Positions 16,640-19,509 of a stretch of DNA of 19,509 bases are shown here, piece by piece. Every line of letters starts with the position of its first letter. Position 1 is the first letter of the stretch. The position numbers were made by a program, and so were the translations under genes. Under the pieces are notes generated by a model that was not told the DNA's origin, did no database searches, and worked only from the letters and a program-made list of their open reading frames with translations. Source of the stretch: Planctomycetota bacterium (lineage in GTDB: Bacteria; Planctomycetota; SBBH01; JAHFOU01); contig JAHFOU010000006.1 in NCBI GenBank assembly GCA_023261525.1, positions 1 through 19,509 of the forward strand. Reading direction: 5' to 3'.

Positions 16640-18151
16640 TCAGTCGATCTGGGCTCTCTGCAGGCGTCCGCTGAAGTCCACGAACAGGGACTTCCACTCC
16701 GAGAAGGTGTCCAGGGAGGACTGGCCCGCGTCGCGGTGGCCGTTGCCGGTCTCCTTCATGCCGCCGAAGGGCACCTGGACCTCCGCCCCGATGGTGCCGG
16801 CGTTCACGTAGACCAGGCCGCTTTCGAGGTCCCGCATGGCGCGGAAGGCCTTGTTCACGTCCTTCGAGAAGATGGACATGGACAGCCCGTAGCGGGTCCC
16901 GTTGGCCACCCGGATCGCCTCGTCGAAGTCCCTGACGGGGATCAGGGCCGTGACCGGCCCGAAGATCTCTTCTTGTGCGATGCGCATCTCAGGCCTGACA
17001 TCTCCGAAGAGGGTCGGCTGGTAGAAGCAGCCCTTGGCCAGGGGCCCCTTGGCCTCGATCTGCCCCCCGCAGAGGAGCTTGGCGCGGTCCTCTTTCTGCC
17101 CGATCTGCACGTACTCATGGATCTTCTGGAGCTGGGAGCGGTTGATGACGGGACCCACCTCGGTCTTGGGGTCCAGCCCGTTGCCCAGGCGCAGCTTGCG
17201 GGTGCGCGCCAGGAGCTTGGAGGTCAGGGCGGGGTAGATGCCGCGCTCCACGATGATGCGGCTGGCCGCCGTGCAGCGCTGGCCGGAGGTGCCGAAGGCC
17301 GACCAGACGATGCCGTCCACGGCGAGGTCCAGGTCCGCGTCCGCCATCACGAGGATGGCGTTCTTGCCGCCCATCTCCATGGAGATGCGCTTGAGCGACG
17401 GCGCGCACATGGCATTGATGCCCTTGCCCACATCGGTCGAGCCGGTGAAGGAGACCAGGGCCACCTTGGGGTGGGTGCAGAGGGTCTTGCCCAGGGCGCC
17501 GCCCGGGCCGGTGAGGAAGTTCAGGACCCCGGCGGGCACGCCGGCCTCGACGAGGATCTCCACGAACTTGGCGGCCACCACGGGGGTGTCGCTGGCGGGC
17601 TTGAGGACCACGGTGTTGCCCAGGATCAGGGCCGGGAAGACCTTCCAGCTCGGGATGGCCACGGGGAAGTTCCAGGGCGTGATGCAGGCCGCCACCCCGA
17701 GGGGCGAGCGCACCGTCATCATGAACTTGTTGGCCAGCTCCGAGGGCACGGTCTGCCCGAAGGAGCGACGGCCCTCGGCGGCCATGTAGTAGGCCATGTC
17801 GATGGCCTCCTGGATGTCCCCGCGGGCCTCGGCCAGGACCTTGCCCATCTCCTGGGTCAGGAGCCGGGCCAGCTCCTCCTTGCGCGTCACCAGGATCTCG
17901 GCGGCCTTGAAGAGGATCTCGCCGCGCTTGGGGGCCGGGGTCTGGCGCCAGGCCGGGAAGGCGGCATGGGCGGCCTCGACGGCCTTTTCGACGTCCCGGA
18001 CGGTGGAGACAGGCGCATGGCCGACCACCTCGCCCGTGGCGGGGTTGTAGGAGGGGAATGTTTTGCCTCCATCGGCGGGCAACCACTTGCCACCAATGAA
18101 GTTACGGATGATCTCCGGCTGGTTCTTCTTCTGGCTCATGGGCTGGGACAT
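16640..18151 (-). CDS. NAD(P)-dependent aldehyde dehydrogenase family protein
   Basis: This 503-residue cytoplasmic enzyme should oxidise an aldehyde to the carboxylic acid using NAD+ or NADP+; the substrate cannot be told from sequence. All hallmark residues are present: N161 in TPWNFP, K184 in VVLKPAS, the FTGSTDVGKGI nucleotide-binding segment near 235, the general base E259 in EMGGKN, the catalytic C293 in GQRCTAASR and E395 in EEIFGP. Length is normal for the superfamily. The C-terminus (GTIGAEVQVPFGGMKETGNG, then a DTFSEWKSLFVDFSG end) recalls the YcbD/semialdehyde dehydrogenase branch from memory, but I do not name a substrate. The start at 18151 has an AAGGAGG site. Its stop (TGA at 16642-16640) lies one base before the ATG of the PQQ/TPR/PDZ gene, which implies translational coupling to the envelope cluster. 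Confidence 0.93.
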   Translation of the reverse strand: MSQPMSQKKNQPEIIRNFIGGKWLPADGGKTFPSYNPATGEVVGHAPVSTVRDVEKAVEAAHAAFPAWRQTPAPKRGEILFKAAEILVTRKEELARLLTQEMGKVLAEARGDIQEAIDMAYYMAAEGRRSFGQTVPSELANKFMMTVRSPLGVAACITPWNFPVAIPSWKVFPALILGNTVVLKPASDTPVVAAKFVEILVEAGVPAGVLNFLTGPGGALGKTLCTHPKVALVSFTGSTDVGKGINAMCAPSLKRISMEMGGKNAILVMADADLDLAVDGIVWSAFGTSGQRCTAASRIIVERGIYPALTSKLLARTRKLRLGNGLDPKTEVGPVINRSQLQKIHEYVQIGQKEDRAKLLCGGQIEAKGPLAKGCFYQPTLFGDVRPEMRIAQEEIFGPVTALIPVRDFDEAIRVANGTRYGLSMSIFSKDVNKAFRAMRDLESGLVYVNAGTIGAEVQVPFGGMKETGNGHRDAGQSSLDTFSEWKSLFVDFSGRLQRAQID

Positions 18152-18155
18152 TGCG

Positions 18156-18162
18156 CCTCCTT
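18156..18162 (-). promoter_or_regulatory. Shine-Dalgarno site that fixes the aldehyde dehydrogenase start
   Basis: The minus strand reads AAGGAGG, then CGCA, then ATG at 18151. It is among the strongest ribosome binding sites in the window. The same frame is open upstream to 18334, but the sequence before 18151 does not look like an aldehyde dehydrogenase N-terminus. This site therefore decides the start. I could not identify a convincing -35/-10 pair in the 116-bp gap. Confidence 0.75.
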
Positions 18163-18206
18163 GGTGCGCTGGGGTTAACGACGGATCTCCCGGCTGGATC
18201 GCCGGG

Positions 18207-18237
18207 AAAAACTCCGAATTCTGCTCAGGAATCCGAG
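18207..18237 (-). terminator. Weak intrinsic terminator-like hairpin after prfC
   Basis: On the minus strand, CTCGGATTC pairs imperfectly with GAATTCGGAG around a 7-nt loop (CTGAGCA), and TTTTT follows directly. The stem has one G-G mismatch and one bulged T, so it is not strong. The position, 31-61 bp after the prfC stop and before the next gene, fits termination of prfC. This was judged by eye without a folding calculation. Confidence 0.35.
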
Positions 18238-18267
18238 GGGCAGAATACCAGAAAAGCCCCCCCTCCG

Positions 18268-19509
18268 TCACCCCTCCCGGATGGAGGTCAGGCGGATGCC
18301 GGGATTCTTCTCTTGGAAGTAGTTCAGGGACCACTCCGTGTCGAAGAGGACCACGGTGCGCCCCCCCAGGTCCTCCGCCAGCCTCGTCCCGGTCGGCAGG
18401 AGGGCCTTGTCCACCGCCTCCTTGGGGACCGCGGCGTCGATCCAGCGCATCAGGGTCCAGCCCGTCTTCTCCAGGCGGGAGTCCGCCCCGTACTCGCTCT
18501 TGAGGCGGTACTGGACCACCTCGAACTGCAGGGGCCCCACCGCGCCCAGGAGGGGCGTGCGGGTCACCGCGTCCGCGACCTTGAAGACCTGGACGACGCC
18601 CTCCTGCAGGAGCTGGTCCAGGCCCTCCCGGAAGCGCTTGAACTGGGAAGTGTTCTCGCTGTGCAGGTAGGCGAAGACCTCGGGGGCGAAGCGGGGAAAG
18701 GCCTGGAAGCTCAGGGCCGGGTCCTCGGTCAGGGTGTCCCCCACCTGGAGGTCGCTGTGGCCGACGATGCCGAGGATGTCCCCGGGCCAGGCGTCGTCCA
18801 CCAGCGCGCGGTCCTGGCCGAAGAGGCGATGGGCGCTGGAGAGGCGGATGCGCTTGCCGTTGCGCGCGATCGTCACGGGCATCTCCCGCTGGAAACGGCC
18901 CGAGCAGACGCGCACGAAGGCGATGCGGTCCCGGTGGCGGGGGTCCATGTTGGCCTGGATCTTGAAGATGAAGCCGCTGAAGGCCGGGTGGGACGGTGGG
19001 AGCATCCCGAGCGAGGAGGCCCTCGGCCCCGGCGGCAGGCCGTTCTGCACGAAGGCGTCGAGCAGGAGCTGGACCCCGAAGTTGGTCATGGCCGAGCCGA
19101 AGAAGACCGGGGTCAGGCGGCCCTCGTGGACGGCCTTCAGGTCGAAGGCGGGCCCGGCCCCGTCGAGCAGGGCCAGCTCCTCACGGAAGGCCTCGTAGGC
19201 CTGTTCCGGGAGCAGGGCTTTCACCGCCGCATCCTGGAGATCCGTGACCTGGAGCGGAGCCTGGGTGGCCCCCCCCACCGTGCGCTGGAAGAGGTGGGCC
19301 TGGCGCTCCCGCCGGGCGTAGACGCCCTTGAAGTCGAAGCCGGTGCCCAGGGGCCAGTTCATGGCGTAGGCGTGGATGCCGAGCACGCGTTCCAGCTCGT
19401 CCATCAGCTCCATGAGGGGCTTCACGGGGCGGTCCAGCTTGTTCAGGAAGGTGAAGATGGGGATGCCCCGCCGCCGGCAGATCTCGAAGAGCTTGCGCGT
19501 CTGGGGCTC
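18268..19509 (-). CDS. prfC: Peptide chain release factor 3 (partial, N-terminus beyond window)
   Basis: This is a translational GTPase that recycles release factors RF1/RF2 from the ribosome after peptide release, acting in the cytoplasm. The visible 413 residues begin with EPQTRKLFEICRRRGIPIFT and continue into FLNKLDRP, which contains the G4 NKxD guanine-specificity motif. An EF-Tu-like domain 2 follows, and then the RF3-specific C-terminal domain with GPLQFEVVQYRLKSEYG. The E. coli protein has 529 residues, so about 115-120 N-terminal residues (P-loop, switch regions) lie to the right of the window. The frame stays open to the window edge, so this is truncation by the window and not a broken gene. 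The stop is TGA at 18270-18268. The gene lies upstream of the large operon on the same strand but is separated by 116 bp with a terminator-like hairpin, so I treat it as a separate transcription unit. Family assignment is firm. Confidence 0.95.
   Translation of the reverse strand, partial: EPQTRKLFEICRRRGIPIFTFLNKLDRPVKPLMELMDELERVLGIHAYAMNWPLGTGFDFKGVYARRERQAHLFQRTVGGATQAPLQVTDLQDAAVKALLPEQAYEAFREELALLDGAGPAFDLKAVHEGRLTPVFFGSAMTNFGVQLLLDAFVQNGLPPGPRASSLGMLPPSHPAFSGFIFKIQANMDPRHRDRIAFVRVCSGRFQREMPVTIARNGKRIRLSSAHRLFGQDRALVDDAWPGDILGIVGHSDLQVGDTLTEDPALSFQAFPRFAPEVFAYLHSENTSQFKRFREGLDQLLQEGVVQVFKVADAVTRTPLLGAVGPLQFEVVQYRLKSEYGADSRLEKTGWTLMRWIDAAVPKEAVDKALLPTGTRLAEDLGGRTVVLFDTEWSLNYFQEKNPGIRLTSIREG

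Noticed and set aside
16640..18151. Assigning a specific substrate (for example a semialdehyde) to the aldehyde dehydrogenase
   Set aside because: The C-terminal motif hints at a branch of the superfamily, but substrate cannot be read from sequence alone and the neighbours are not metabolic genes.
18188..18207. Perfect hairpin TCCCGGC-loop-GCCGGGA as the prfC terminator
   Set aside because: On the minus strand the T-run precedes the stem instead of following it, and nothing on the plus strand needs termination there. It may still be a structured leader of the aldehyde dehydrogenase transcript.
18152..18334. Upstream extension of the aldehyde dehydrogenase by 61 residues
   Set aside because: The extra residues do not resemble the family, cross the terminator-like region and end just before a strong Shine-Dalgarno site and ATG at 18151.

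Overview
The window is very GC-rich DNA (roughly 70% by eye) from a Gram-negative-type bacterium. Every gene that I can support lies on the minus strand, so transcription runs from right to left. The gene content (a MoxR AAA+ ATPase, DUF58, BatA-like von Willebrand A proteins, a DUF4175-like membrane protein, and periplasmic PQQ-propeller/TPR/PDZ and thioredoxin-fold proteins) resembles loci I know from Acidobacteriota and Planctomycetota. The Holophaga/Geothrix branch of Acidobacteriota is my best guess. That is an inference from gene style, not from a marker gene search.

Layout from right to left. At 19509-18268 is the 3' three quarters of prfC (peptide chain release factor 3). A 116-bp gap at 18267-18152 holds a weak terminator-like hairpin and a strong Shine-Dalgarno sequence. 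A tightly packed run of ten genes then begins: an aldehyde dehydrogenase (18151-16640); a 1535-residue exported PQQ/TPR/PDZ protein (16638-12031); a MoxR ATPase (12034-10988); a DUF58 protein (10987-10064); a BatA-type VWA membrane protein (10058-7911); a second VWA membrane protein (7909-5543, GTG start); a DUF4175-like membrane protein (5543-3498); a secreted coiled-coil protein (3501-1675); and two tandem, paralogous, exported thioredoxin-fold proteins (1661-777 and 745-146). The last of these ends at an in-frame TGA, but its reading frame continues open to the left edge of the window. The largest gap in the run is 31 bp. Most junctions overlap by 1-4 bp or abut, so this looks like one operon.

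How the genes may work together (inference): the MoxR ATPase together with DUF58 and VWA partners is a known type of chaperone/metal-insertion or assembly machine. Here it is joined to a membrane module that presents large domains to the periplasm (two VWA proteins with inactive glutamine-amidotransferase-like domains and a DUF4175-like protein with long extracytoplasmic regions) and to exported scaffold proteins (coiled coil, PQQ/TPR/PDZ, and thioredoxin folds lacking a CxxC motif). The whole locus could be a cell-envelope assembly or stress system whose substrate is unknown. It is the part of the window most worth attention.

No tRNA, rRNA, CRISPR array, insertion sequence or phage gene was seen. 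No gene-free stretch exceeds 116 bp.
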